Below, piece by piece: positions 6,879-14,451 of a stretch of 28,698 nt of DNA. The position numbers and the translations under genes were made by a program. The DNA lies in NCBI GenBank assembly GCA_045592225.1, contig JAZNUH010000137.1, forward strand, positions 1-28,698, in the 5' to 3' direction. Every line of letters begins with the position of its first letter. Positions within the stretch are counted from its first letter, which is position 1. Source of the DNA: JAZNUH01 sp045592225 (GTDB taxonomy: Bacteria; Bacillota; Clostridia; UMGS1883; UMGS1540). The notes below the pieces were generated by a model. The model was not told the origin of the DNA. It searched no databases and worked only from the letters and a program-made list of their open reading frames with translations.

Positions 6879-6911
6879 AGTGGGAGGAGTGAAAGCTCCG
6901 AAATTACCACA
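6879..6911 (+). promoter_or_regulatory. Second L1 binding-site mimic, upstream of rplA
   Basis: GTGG (6880-6883), GA, GGAG (6886-6889), a TGAAAG loop, CTCC (6896-6899), GAAATTA (6900-6906), CCAC (6907-6910). The 3' side GAAATTACCAC is almost the 23S sequence GAAAUACCAC. The SD AGGGAGG (6911-6917) follows immediately, so bound L1 would cover it. Confidence 0.82.
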
Positions 6912-6929
6912 GGGAGGTTAATACGAACC

Positions 6930-7625
6930 ATGAAAAGAGGAAAAAATTATCAGGAGAGCGCTAAGCTTATCGATCGCAGCAAGCTGTACGATATCGAAGA
7001 AGCATTTGAAGCTGCTGTAAAAGCATCAAAGGCTAAATTCGACGAAACAGTTGAAGCTCACATCAAGCTGGGCGTTGACTCAAGACATGCTGACCAGCAG
7101 GTCAGAGGAGCAGTTGTGCTCCCTCACGGAACTGGTAAAACCATCCGTGTTCTGGTATTCGCAAAGGGCGAAAAGGCTACAGAAGCTGAAGCAGCCGGCG
7201 CTGACTTTGTAGGCGCAGAAGATCTGGTACAGAAAATCCAGAGCGAAAACTGGTTTGAATTTGACGTAGTTGTTGCAACTCCCGATATGATGGGTGTTGT
7301 AGGCCGTATCGGTCGTGTTCTTGGTCCTAAGGGCCTTATGCCTAACCCCAAGGCAGGTACAGTAACAATGGATGTTGCTCGTGCTATCAGCGAAATCAAA
7401 GCCGGTAAAATCGAATACCGTCTTGACAAAACCAATATTATACACTGCCCCATCGGCAAAGTTTCTTTCGGTAAGGAAAAGCTTACAGAAAACTTTAACA
7501 CATTGATGAGCGCAATTATCAAGGCTAAGCCCGCAGCAGCTAAAGGTCAGTACCTTAAGAGTGTTGCAGTTGCATCCACAATGGGCCCGGGCATCAAGCT
7601 CAACCCCGCTAGAATCAGCGAATAA
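6930..7625 (+). CDS. rplA: Ribosomal protein uL1
   Basis: A 231-aa uL1 that forms the L1 stalk and helps release E-site tRNA; it is also the translational repressor of its own mRNA. Typical stretches are VEAHIKLGVDSRHADQQVRGAVVLPHGTGK (~41-70), the mobile second domain starting RVLVFAKGEKA, GRIGRVLGPKGLMPNPKAGTVT (~129-150) and the C-terminal KGQYLKSVAVASTMGPGIKL. Family length is normal. The ATG at 6930 is 12 nt from the SD, somewhat long. It is the last gene before the separate rplJL promoter; no terminator is evident between them. Confidence 0.98.
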   Translation: MKRGKNYQESAKLIDRSKLYDIEEAFEAAVKASKAKFDETVEAHIKLGVDSRHADQQVRGAVVLPHGTGKTIRVLVFAKGEKATEAEAAGADFVGAEDLVQKIQSENWFEFDVVVATPDMMGVVGRIGRVLGPKGLMPNPKAGTVTMDVARAISEIKAGKIEYRLDKTNIIHCPIGKVSFGKEKLTENFNTLMSAIIKAKPAAAKGQYLKSVAVASTMGPGIKLNPARISE

Positions 7626-7632
7626 AAAAGGG

Positions 7633-7661
7633 TTGACAAATCTTTGGGTATATGATATAAT
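7633..7661 (+). promoter_or_regulatory. Consensus promoter of rplJL
   Basis: TTGACA (7633-7638), 17 bp, TATAAT (7656-7661), a perfect sigma-A consensus placed 7 nt after the rplA stop. It gives rplJL transcription independent of the upstream operon and places the L10 leader at the transcript 5' end. Confidence 0.9.
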
Positions 7662-7678
7662 ACCAATATATTAAATAT

Positions 7679-7775
7679 CCGCAGACAGCAGGTAGCTTTT
7701 GTGTAAATCCTGCCGAGGAAAAAACCAAGACTTTTAAAGGGTTTTCTGTCTGTGGATGGAAAACCCTTGTTTTTT
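7679..7775 (+). promoter_or_regulatory. L10 leader RNA with alternative terminator
   Basis: Two exclusive structures can be drawn. P1: CCGCAGACAG (7679-7688) pairs with CTGTCTGTGG (7746-7755), enclosing an AGCAGGTAGC...TCCTGCCGAGG region typical of the L10(L12)4 binding site. Terminator: AAGGGTTTTC (7737-7746) pairs perfectly over 10 bp with GAAAACCCTT (7759-7768), followed by GTTTTTT (7769-7775). The 3' strand of P1 sits in the terminator loop, so the two cannot coexist. The family (Firmicutes L10 leader) is known; excess L10 binding would control read-through into rplJL. Confidence 0.85.
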
Positions 7776-7814
7776 CAAACAACGGATTAAAAAAATTGAG
7801 GAGGTGGACGACAC

Positions 7815-8414
7815 ATGCCTAGCGCAAAAATTTTAAGTCAGAAGCAGGAACAGGTTGCACAGCTCGCTGAAAAGATGAAGTCAGCTGCATCGGGTATCCT
7901 GGTTGATTACCGCGGACTTACAGTTTCAGAAGATACTGAACTTCGTAACAAACTTCGTGAAGCAGGTGTTGAGTATAAGGTTGTTAAAAATACTCTTACC
8001 AGATTCGCAGCAAACCAGATCGGTTTCGAAGGACTGGATGAAATTTTAAACGGACCTACATCAATGGCGCTTAGCTTTGAAGATCCTGTTGCACCCGCAA
8101 AAATCTTATCTGATTTTGCAAAAACAAACACAAATCTTGAAATTAAGTCAGGTTTCTTAGATGGCAAAGTTCTGTCCCTTGATGAAATCAAGACTCTGGC
8201 AGCAACACCGTCAAGAGATACATTAATTGCTAAGATTATGGGTAGCTTGAACTCACCTGTATCATCACTGGTTAGAGCTCTCCAGGCTATCGTTGACAAG
8301 GGCGTTGAACCCGCAGAAGCAGCAGCTGCTGTAGCAGCAGAAGCAGCACCTGCAGAAGAAGCAGCAGAAGCTCCCGCAGAGGAAGCTCCCGCAGCTGAAG
8401 AAAAAACAGAATAA
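7815..8414 (+). CDS. rplJ: Ribosomal protein uL10
   Basis: uL10 is the stalk base protein that carries the bL12 dimers and binds 23S rRNA with uL11. Residues 1-~165 match the usual fold (KILSQKQEQVAQLAEKMKSAASGILVDYRGLTVSEDTELRNKLREAGVEYKVVKNTL). The protein is 199 aa against the usual ~165-175: the extra C-terminus is a low-complexity Ala/Glu/Pro tail (EAAAAVAAEAAPAEEAAEAP and on). It looks like the bL12 hinge rather than contamination, since it stays in frame to a normal stop. The SD GAGGAGGTGG precedes the ATG. It is autoregulated through the leader at 7679-7775. Confidence 0.97.
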   Translation: MPSAKILSQKQEQVAQLAEKMKSAASGILVDYRGLTVSEDTELRNKLREAGVEYKVVKNTLTRFAANQIGFEGLDEILNGPTSMALSFEDPVAPAKILSDFAKTNTNLEIKSGFLDGKVLSLDEIKTLAATPSRDTLIAKIMGSLNSPVSSLVRALQAIVDKGVEPAEAAAAVAAEAAPAEEAAEAPAEEAPAAEEKTE

Positions 8415-8443
8415 TTTATTTTAAAAATAGGAGGATTAATAAA

Positions 8444-8815
8444 ATGAGTAAACTTGAACAGATTATTGCTGACATCAAAGAACTTAAATTATTAGAAGTT
8501 GCAGAACTGGTAAAAATGATGGAAGAAGAATTCGGCGTAAGCGCAGCTGCTACAGTTGCAGTTGTTGCAGGTGGTGGCGATGCTGCTCCCGCTGCTGAAG
8601 AAAAGAGCGAATTTGACGTTGTTCTCGCTGACGCAGGCGCAGAAAAGATCAAGGTTATCAAAGTTGTTCGCGAAATCACAGGTCTCGGTCTTAAAGAAGC
8701 TAAGGAACTGGTTGACGGCGCTCCCAAGACAATTAAGGAAGCTCTGGGCAAAGAAGATGCTGAAGCTTACAAGGCTAAACTTGAAGAAGTTGGTGCAAAG
8801 GTTGAACTTAAATAG
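8444..8815 (+). CDS. rplL: Ribosomal protein bL12 (L7/L12)
   Basis: A 123-aa bL12, the multicopy stalk protein that recruits translation GTPases. The N-terminal dimer and L10-binding helices (IIADIKELKLLEVAELVKMMEEEFGV) are at ~6-32, the flexible Ala-rich hinge (AGGGDAAPAAEEKS) at ~41-54, and the C-terminal factor-binding domain (EKIKVIKVVREITGLGLKEAKELVDGAPKTIKEAL) at ~65-103. The SD AGGAGG lies 10 nt upstream. It follows rplJ by 29 nt and is the last gene of the operon. Confidence 0.98.
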   Translation: MSKLEQIIADIKELKLLEVAELVKMMEEEFGVSAAATVAVVAGGGDAAPAAEEKSEFDVVLADAGAEKIKVIKVVREITGLGLKEAKELVDGAPKTIKEALGKEDAEAYKAKLEEVGAKVELK

Positions 8816-8846
8816 TTTTAGATTTGCACTAAACTAAAATGCTTAT

Positions 8847-8898
8847 AATGGACAAATCCCGACTGACCGATTCAGAACAGGATTTGTCCATTGTTTTT
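8847..8898 (+). terminator. rplJL terminator
   Basis: AATGGACAAATCC (8847-8859) and GGATTTGTCCATT (8880-8892) form a perfect 13-bp stem around a 20-nt loop, followed by GTTTTT. It ends the operon before the CHR genes. Transcription into rpoBC, the usual next genes, is therefore impossible here. Confidence 0.85.
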
Positions 8899-8925
8899 AA
8901 TTTTGATTTGTGAGGATAAGTTTTT

Positions 8926-9462
8926 ATGTGGGAACTGTTTTTAACCTTTTGTAAAATAGGTGCATGTACATTTGGCGGAGGCTATTCAATGCTTCCTATA
9001 ATAAAACGCGAAATAGTTGAAAATAAAAAATGGGCAACTGATGAAGAAGTTTCTGATTACTTTGTAATTGGTCAGTGTACACCCGGTGTAATAGCAGTTA
9101 ATACCGCAACCTTTATAGGATGCAAGGTAAAGGGCATCCGGGGCGGAGCGGCGGCTACACTGGGAGTAATAACACCACCGTTTTTTATAATTTTAATTAT
9201 TGCGGCATTTGTACAAGCCTTTGCAGAATATAAAATTGTGCAGGATGCTCTGTGGGGCATAAGGGTTGCAGTTGCAGCACTCATAGTAAATGCATTTATA
9301 AAGCTTGCCAAAAGTAATGTAAAGGATATTGCAGGAGTAATATTATTTGCGACGGCATTTGCCTGCTCAATGTTTTTGAATGTTCCTATAACCCTGTTGG
9401 TTATTGCAGCGGCAATGCTCGGGATAATTATTAAAGCGGTTATAAAAAGGAGGAAGGTATGA
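8926..9462 (+). CDS. CHR-family transporter, first half
   Basis: A 178-aa integral membrane protein with one CHR domain (chromate/anion transporter family; YwrA/YwrB-like half-size proteins work as pairs). Motifs seen: KIGACTFGGGYSMLP (~10-24), the conserved QCTPGVIAVNTATFIG (~50-65) and Gly/Ala-rich helices to the C-terminal KRRK. About five to six membrane segments. Its partner follows with a 4-nt ATGA overlap, so the two are translationally coupled and probably form a heterodimer. No promoter is clear between the rplL terminator and this gene. Whether chromate, sulfate or another anion is carried cannot be told. Confidence 0.88.
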   Translation: MWELFLTFCKIGACTFGGGYSMLPIIKREIVENKKWATDEEVSDYFVIGQCTPGVIAVNTATFIGCKVKGIRGGAAATLGVITPPFFIILIIAAFVQAFAEYKIVQDALWGIRVAVAALIVNAFIKLAKSNVKDIAGVILFATAFACSMFLNVPITLLVIAAAMLGIIIKAVIKRRKV

Positions 9463-10004
9463 TGATATACATTACTCTTTTTGCGGAATTTTTAAAAACC
9501 GGTCTTTTCGCGGTGGGCGGCGGTCTGGCAACATTACCGTTTCTGTATGATATGGCAGAGAAGTATGCCTGGTTTACAAAGGAAATGCTTGCCAATATGA
9601 TTGCCATTGCCGAGTCAACACCGGGACCCATTGGCGTAAATGTTGCTACCTATGCCGGATTCAGTGCGGCAGGCTTACCCGGTGCGGCGTGTGCTACATT
9701 GGGGCTTGTGTTACCATCATTTATAATAATTGCAATAATTTCGAGGTTTTTAAAACGCTTTGGTTCAAACTTTTATGTACAATCGGCTTTTTACGGAATA
9801 CGCCCTGCGGCAACCGCACTTATTGCAGTGGCAGCGATAAGTATGATTAAAACGGCAATATGGTCAACGGAACAGTTTGATATAATTGCGACAGTAATGT
9901 TTTTGATACTTATAGTACTGACAAATAAATTCAAAAAACTACATCCTATCTGGTTTATTGTCCTGGCGGCAGTGATAGGAATGATAAAGGGGGCTATAGC
10001 ATAA
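9459..10004 (+). CDS. CHR-family transporter, second half
   Basis: A 181-aa membrane protein, partner of the preceding gene. Family motifs FAVGGGLATLPFLYDM (~17-32) and AESTPGPIGVNVATYAGFSAAG (~50-71) recur in the same order as in the first half, showing that the two descend from one domain. Two adjacent ATGs (9459 and 9462) fit the SD AGGAGG (9448-9453); either may be used. The stop overlaps the aldo/keto reductase start by one base (TAATG). The coupling suggests that all three are made together. Confidence 0.88.
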   Translation: MMIYITLFAEFLKTGLFAVGGGLATLPFLYDMAEKYAWFTKEMLANMIAIAESTPGPIGVNVATYAGFSAAGLPGAACATLGLVLPSFIIIAIISRFLKRFGSNFYVQSAFYGIRPAATALIAVAAISMIKTAIWSTEQFDIIATVMFLILIVLTNKFKKLHPIWFIVLAAVIGMIKGAIA

Positions 10005-11125
10005 TGAAATACCGTAAACTGGGAAAAACCGGCATAGAAACATCAGCACTTGGCTTTGGAGGACTAAGGTTTCCGCTTGCTAATGACGGTAGCGTAAACG
10101 AGGCGGAGGCAATAAAAATGCTCCGACACGCGATTGACAATGGAGTTAACTATATTGATACGGGATATATATATCACGACGGTGCTTCGGAAACAATAAT
10201 TGGTAAAGCACTTAAGGATGGCTACAGAGAGAGGGTGCAGATTGCCACAAAAAGCCCATTATGGATGCTTGAAAGCGCCGATGATTTTGACAGGATACTG
10301 AATGAACAGCTGAAAAGACTTGATACAGACTGCATAGATTTTTATCTTTTTCATGCGGTTTCAGGTGATAATTGGGAAAACAAGGTTAAAAAGTTTGGAC
10401 TTTTAGAAAAGATTAAAAAGGCGCAGAAGGAAGGCAAAATAACCCACACAGGATTTTCTTATCACGATAATTATGAAAACTTTATCAAAGTTCTGGACGA
10501 ATTTGACGGATGCGATGTATGTCAGATTCAGATGAACTATGTGGATGTTAACAATCAGGCTACACTTAAGGGACTTTATGAGGCGGCTGAAAGAGGAATA
10601 GGCGTAATCATTATGGAACCGGTACGTGGCGGCAGACTTGCTCCGCCACCTCCTCAGGTTGCCAAGGTGCTTACAGAGGACAAGCCCCAGGCACGCCACG
10701 CCCTTGACTTTCTCTGGGATATAGAAGGAGTAAGCATGGTGTTAAGCGGAATGAGTAATATGGAGCAGCTTGAGCAAAACCTTGCGTGGGCAAATGAAGC
10801 CTGCCCCGGAATGTTAACCGCAGAGCAGAGAGAAATGTATGCGGAAGCGGAGAAAGTGTGGAAAACGGCGGCAAATGTACCCTGTACCAAGTGCGGATAT
10901 TGCATGCCCTGTCCTGCTGGGCTGGATATTCCCGAAATGTATGAGGCATTTAACCTGGCGGCAATAAAGTCGGCAAAAAAGGTTGTTGAACAGTACGGAT
11001 ACATATCCGAAAAGGCGGCAGCCTGTGTTTCCTGCGGACAGTGTACCGATATTTGTCCGCAGAAAATAGATGGCGCAGAAGAAATGAAAAGAATAGTAAA
11101 CCTTAAAATACTGCCCAAAGATTAA
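10004..11125 (+). CDS. Aldo/keto reductase with C-terminal two-[4Fe-4S] domain
   Basis: Product of 373 aa. Residues 1-~280 form the AKR barrel: GFGGLRFP, then the catalytic tetrad D52, Y57 (YIYHDG), K83 (ATKSP) and H117 (FYLFHAV). Residues ~290-373 carry two Cys sets, CTKCGYCMPCP and CVSCGQCTDICP, each able to hold a [4Fe-4S] cluster. This 'AKR plus ferredoxin' form is common in anaerobes and probably takes electrons from ferredoxin-like donors rather than only NAD(P)H; the substrate is unknown. It is last in a three-gene overlapping operon after the CHR pair. It converges with feoB, 9 nt apart. Confidence 0.92.
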   Translation: MKYRKLGKTGIETSALGFGGLRFPLANDGSVNEAEAIKMLRHAIDNGVNYIDTGYIYHDGASETIIGKALKDGYRERVQIATKSPLWMLESADDFDRILNEQLKRLDTDCIDFYLFHAVSGDNWENKVKKFGLLEKIKKAQKEGKITHTGFSYHDNYENFIKVLDEFDGCDVCQIQMNYVDVNNQATLKGLYEAAERGIGVIIMEPVRGGRLAPPPPQVAKVLTEDKPQARHALDFLWDIEGVSMVLSGMSNMEQLEQNLAWANEACPGMLTAEQREMYAEAEKVWKTAANVPCTKCGYCMPCPAGLDIPEMYEAFNLAAIKSAKKVVEQYGYISEKAAACVSCGQCTDICPQKIDGAEEMKRIVNLKILPKD

Positions 11126-11134
11126 GGCAAGGCG

Positions 11135-13216
11135 CTAAAACAACCTTGCCACACAAGTGAACAGGAAGCAAAGGGTCATTCCCATAACGGTTGGAATGAC
11201 AGCGGACAAAACTGTCCAGCCTATGCTCCCTGTTTCTTTTTTTATTGTGAGCAGAGTGGTGGAACAGGGCCAGTGCATAAGCGAAAAGATAACGATATTT
11301 ACGGCGGTCAGCCAAGTCCAGCCGTTGCTTGTAAAAAGTGTATGCATAGCCGAAAGGCTTTGCAGCTCGGTAAGTGTGCCTCCGGAAAGGTATGTCATTA
11401 CTATAATGGGGATAACAATTTCGTTTGCCGGCAAACCCAAAATAAAAGCTGCAAGTATTACTCCGTCAAGTCCCAAACAGCGGGCAAAGGGGTCTAAAAA
11501 TGTGCTGAAGCGGGAGATGAGCGTTACACCACCGGGACTTATGTTTGCTAAAAGCCATATTACAAGACCGGTGGGGGCAGCAATTGATACAGCTCTTCCG
11601 AGCACAAACAGAGTGCGGTCAAAAACTGAACGGATAAGCACTCTGCCAATATCGGGGCGACGATAGGGCGGCAGTTCCAGGGTGAAAGAAGACGGAGTGC
11701 CACGGAGAAGAGTTTTGGACAAAATAAAGGACACAAGAAATGTGGCACATATACCAAGCATTACCACGGCAGTAAGCATAACAGCACCGGCTATACCTTG
11801 AAACGGAGAGATTATATGCGCGGCAAAAAACATGGTTATAATTGATATCAGCATAGGAAATCTTCCGTTGCACGGCACGAAATTGTTTGTAAGTATGGCG
11901 ATAAGCCGTTCTCTTGGAGAATCAATTATCCTGCAACCGATTACACCTGCGGCATTACACCCAAAGCCCATACACATAGTAAGCGCCTGTTTTCCGCAGG
12001 CACAGCATTTTCGGAATGTTTTGTCAAGATTAAATGCAACGCGTGGCAAATACCCCAAATCCTCAAGCAGGGTGAACAAGGGGAAAAATATTGCCATAGG
12101 CGGAAGCATAACAGAAACCACCCACGCGGTAACCCGGTACACACCCAATATAAGGGGGTTGTATACAAAAGGCGGAACACCTGCGCGGATGCATAAGCTG
12201 AGCAGTATATCCTGTAAAGCAAAAAGAGGACGCGATAAAAGGGATGAAATTACATTTGCTCCGCTTATGGTTAAAAAAAAGACCGCACATAAAAGAAAAA
12301 GCATAATAGGTATTCCGGTCAGCCTGCCGGTAAGAAGTTTGTCTGTTTTTCTGTCGGAGGCATTGTAATTACGGTTGCCAAAAAACACAGTATCTGAACA
12401 TAAATCCTCTGCTGTTTTAATAATGGAGGTTACGATAGAGTCGGCAAAGCTTTCGCCGGAAATACCCTCGCTATCAAGTAGCTTGCGCGCGCTTGTTACG
12501 GCGGCGGTTATTTCTTCGTCAGCGGAAAAATCATACCCGGTATAATTGCAGATAGAATTTACAAGTCCCGGCTCACCCTCAATAAGCCGCAGGGCAAGCC
12601 AGCGGAGCCCTATGGGGCGTGAAAAAGATTTGTGCTTCAGTACATCTGCCACTTTGTTCAGTGCATTTTCAACAGGCGTGATGTATTGTACTTGTAAAAC
12701 AGTGTCAGGGGTGTGGCGAACAACATCCTGTACGGCGTCCATAAGCGCTGGCAGATTTTTACCCCTGCGCGCACTTGTACCTATAACAGGTATACCTAGT
12801 TTTTGAGAAAGGCGTGGCAGGTCAATGTGTATGCTCTTTTTTTCTGCCTCGTCCATAAGATTTACACACAGCACAGCACTGCCGGTTATTTCAAGTGTCT
12901 GCAGTAAAAGATTAAGGTTACGCTCAAGGCAGGTGGCATCGCAAACCACGATAACGGCATCGGGATTTGAAAAGCATATAAAATCCCGGGCAACCTCTTC
13001 CTCACGGGAATGTGCCATAAGAGAGTATGTACCGGGAATATCTGCAAGAGTATAGCGTATACCCCTGTGGAGCACCTGACCGCTGGCACTTTCAACAGTT
13101 TTGCCCGGCCAGTTGCCCGTATGCTGATTAAGACCGGTAAGAGCATTAAAAACCGTACTTTTGCCAACGTTGGGGTTGCCTGCCAGGGCGATGAGTTTGT
13201 CTGTATAACGATTCAT
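11135..13216 (-). CDS. feoB: Ferrous iron transporter FeoB
   Basis: A 693-aa GTP-gated Fe(II) permease of the inner membrane. The N-terminal G domain has G1 GNPNVGKST (13-21), G3 DIPG (59-62), G4 NLMDE (~119) and G5 GTSARRGKN (~148). Then come a GDI-like helical region and, from ~300, the membrane part with two Gate-type repeats (GFGCNAAGV; LPANEIVIPI). Length is normal to short. The start ATG 13216 has an SD-like AAGGAAG. It lies downstream of feoA, 42 nt apart, with an 8-bp hairpin at the gene junction. Fe(II) import suits a cell that makes many Fe-S proteins. Confidence 0.96.
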   Translation of the reverse strand: MNRYTDKLIALAGNPNVGKSTVFNALTGLNQHTGNWPGKTVESASGQVLHRGIRYTLADIPGTYSLMAHSREEEVARDFICFSNPDAVIVVCDATCLERNLNLLLQTLEITGSAVLCVNLMDEAEKKSIHIDLPRLSQKLGIPVIGTSARRGKNLPALMDAVQDVVRHTPDTVLQVQYITPVENALNKVADVLKHKSFSRPIGLRWLALRLIEGEPGLVNSICNYTGYDFSADEEITAAVTSARKLLDSEGISGESFADSIVTSIIKTAEDLCSDTVFFGNRNYNASDRKTDKLLTGRLTGIPIMLFLLCAVFFLTISGANVISSLLSRPLFALQDILLSLCIRAGVPPFVYNPLILGVYRVTAWVVSVMLPPMAIFFPLFTLLEDLGYLPRVAFNLDKTFRKCCACGKQALTMCMGFGCNAAGVIGCRIIDSPRERLIAILTNNFVPCNGRFPMLISIITMFFAAHIISPFQGIAGAVMLTAVVMLGICATFLVSFILSKTLLRGTPSSFTLELPPYRRPDIGRVLIRSVFDRTLFVLGRAVSIAAPTGLVIWLLANISPGGVTLISRFSTFLDPFARCLGLDGVILAAFILGLPANEIVIPIIVMTYLSGGTLTELQSLSAMHTLFTSNGWTWLTAVNIVIFSLMHWPCSTTLLTIKKETGSIGWTVLSAVIPTVMGMTLCFLFTCVARLF

Positions 13217-13246
13217 TTATTCACTTCCTTTGAAAAATATATTTGC

Positions 13247-13265
13247 GACGTAGCACGGCTACGTC
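13247..13265. promoter_or_regulatory. Inverted repeat at the feoA/feoB junction
   Basis: GACGTAGC, ACG, GCTACGTC: a perfect 8-bp stem with a 3-nt loop that includes the feoA stop codon. It has no T run on either strand, so it is more likely an mRNA-processing or stability hairpin setting the feoA:feoB ratio than a terminator. Confidence 0.45.
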
Positions 13266-13495
13266 ACAAATACAGTATCAGCATCCTCTGCACGAAGGGC
13301 AATAACCGCACCGCGTATCAGGTAGGCCGCGGGGTCTCCTCCGGGGCTTTTTAAAACACACAGGATGCGCGTACCCTCAACAAGACCTATATCCTGAAGC
13401 CTGCGACGCATTGCCCCTTTTGTGTGCAATTCGCATACATGGGCACACTCGTCTGTTTTAAGTCTTGTCAGGGGATAAAAATTACTCATAAGCAT
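13259..13495 (-). CDS. feoA: FeoA, SH3-like partner of FeoB
   Basis: A 78-aa cytoplasmic SH3-fold protein needed for FeoB function. The typical segment is KGAMRRRLQDIGLVEGTRILCVLKSPGGDPAAYLIRGAVIALRAEDADTVFV. Length is normal for the family. Two in-frame ATGs (13495 and 13489) compete; SD AAAAGG lies 4 and 10 nt upstream of them respectively, so the longer form is tentative. It is the first gene of the feoAB operon. I looked for a Fur box in its upstream region, found only an AT-rich stretch, and do not claim one. Confidence 0.92.
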   Translation of the reverse strand: MLMSNFYPLTRLKTDECAHVCELHTKGAMRRRLQDIGLVEGTRILCVLKSPGGDPAAYLIRGAVIALRAEDADTVFVT

Positions 13496-13573
13496 TCGAC
13501 CTTTTGCTGAAAGATTATAATTTTCCCCGATAATAATTTATGCAGGCAGAAAAAATAATGTGAATATAATGTA

Positions 13574-13601
13574 TTGCAAAAACCTGCTTGTGTGGTATAA
13601 T
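13574..13601 (+). promoter_or_regulatory. Promoter of the esterase-DUF368 operon
   Basis: TTGCAA (13574-13579), 16 bp, TATAAT (13596-13601), with TGTGG just before the -10. The ATG is at 13631. It is divergent from feoA across 135 bp. Confidence 0.65.
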
Positions 13602-13630
13602 TAACTAAACTAGAGAAAGGGAGATTTTCT

Positions 13631-14440
13631 ATGAGATACGAAAAAATAAATCTGGCAAAAGAGCCGGTAAATGAATTTATGCCTACTCTTACAGCATATA
13701 TAATAAATGATGACAGCGGAAACGAGGAGAGAGGACCCCGTCCGGCAGTGCTTATTGCACCGGGCGGTGGCTACCACCATTGTTCGCAGAGAGAGGCAGA
13801 GCCGATTGCTCTGCAGTATATGGCGGCGGGCTACCATGCCTTTGTGCTTGACTATCCGGTTGAGCCTAACCGCTATCCTGCTCAGCTTGTAACCATTTCC
13901 GATGCCATGTGCCTTATCCGCAAAAATGCTGACGATTGGGGAGTGGATAAGGATGCAATAGCAGTAATGGGCTTTTCGGCAGGGGGACACCTTGCGGCAT
14001 CTCTTGCAACTATGTGGGATGAAGAGCCTGTAAAAACCTCTGATGGAAGTAACCGCCCCAATGCGGCAATTTTGTGTTACCCTGTAATCAGCTCGGAGCC
14101 GGGCATAGCCCACGAGGGTTCTTTTGACAATCTGTGCGGAGAGGATTCGGCTCTGCGCGAAAAAATGTCGCTTGAAAAAAGGATAACCCCAAAAACACCC
14201 CCCTGCTTTATATGGCACACATTTGAGGACCCTGTGGTTCCGGTTACAAACAGTCTGTGCTTTGCAACCGCACTAAAAAAGGCGAATATATCCTGCGAAA
14301 TGCACATATTCCCTCACGGCGGACATGGACTTGGTCTTGCAAATAAAGATACTGCCACCTTCCCCGAACAGGTAGTACCAAGAGTGCAGGACTGGGTAAA
14401 ACTTTCGGTAAAATGGCTTGATGACCTGTTTAAAAAATAA
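13631..14440 (+). CDS. Alpha/beta hydrolase (acetyl-esterase-like)
   Basis: A 269-aa cytoplasmic serine hydrolase with no signal peptide. The oxyanion motif APGGGYHH is at 44-50, the nucleophile elbow GFSAGGH has Ser at 117, the Asp is in TFEDPVVP (~200), and the His is in PHGGHGLG (~232), so the full catalytic triad can be drawn. The family resembles bacterial xylan-esterase/BD-FAE-type enzymes that remove acetyl groups from sugars; the true substrate is inference. The SD GAAAGGGAG precedes the start. DUF368 follows after 11 nt in the same operon. Confidence 0.88.
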   Translation: MRYEKINLAKEPVNEFMPTLTAYIINDDSGNEERGPRPAVLIAPGGGYHHCSQREAEPIALQYMAAGYHAFVLDYPVEPNRYPAQLVTISDAMCLIRKNADDWGVDKDAIAVMGFSAGGHLAASLATMWDEEPVKTSDGSNRPNAAILCYPVISSEPGIAHEGSFDNLCGEDSALREKMSLEKRITPKTPPCFIWHTFEDPVVPVTNSLCFATALKKANISCEMHIFPHGGHGLGLANKDTATFPEQVVPRVQDWVKLSVKWLDDLFKK

Positions 14441-14451
14441 AGGAGAAAAAT

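Noticed and set aside
8844..8849. TATAAT before the rplJL terminator as promoter of the CHR operon
   Set aside because: No acceptable -35 at 16-18 bp, and the hairpin that follows would stop the transcript at once.
11126..11150. GGCAAGG/CCTTGCC inverted repeat between the AKR and feoB genes as a terminator
   Set aside because: It has no T run on either side and overlaps coding bases of feoB; the evidence is too weak.
13496..13573. Fur box upstream of feoA
   Set aside because: Only a loose AT-rich resemblance (GATAATAATTT); not close enough to the 19-bp consensus.
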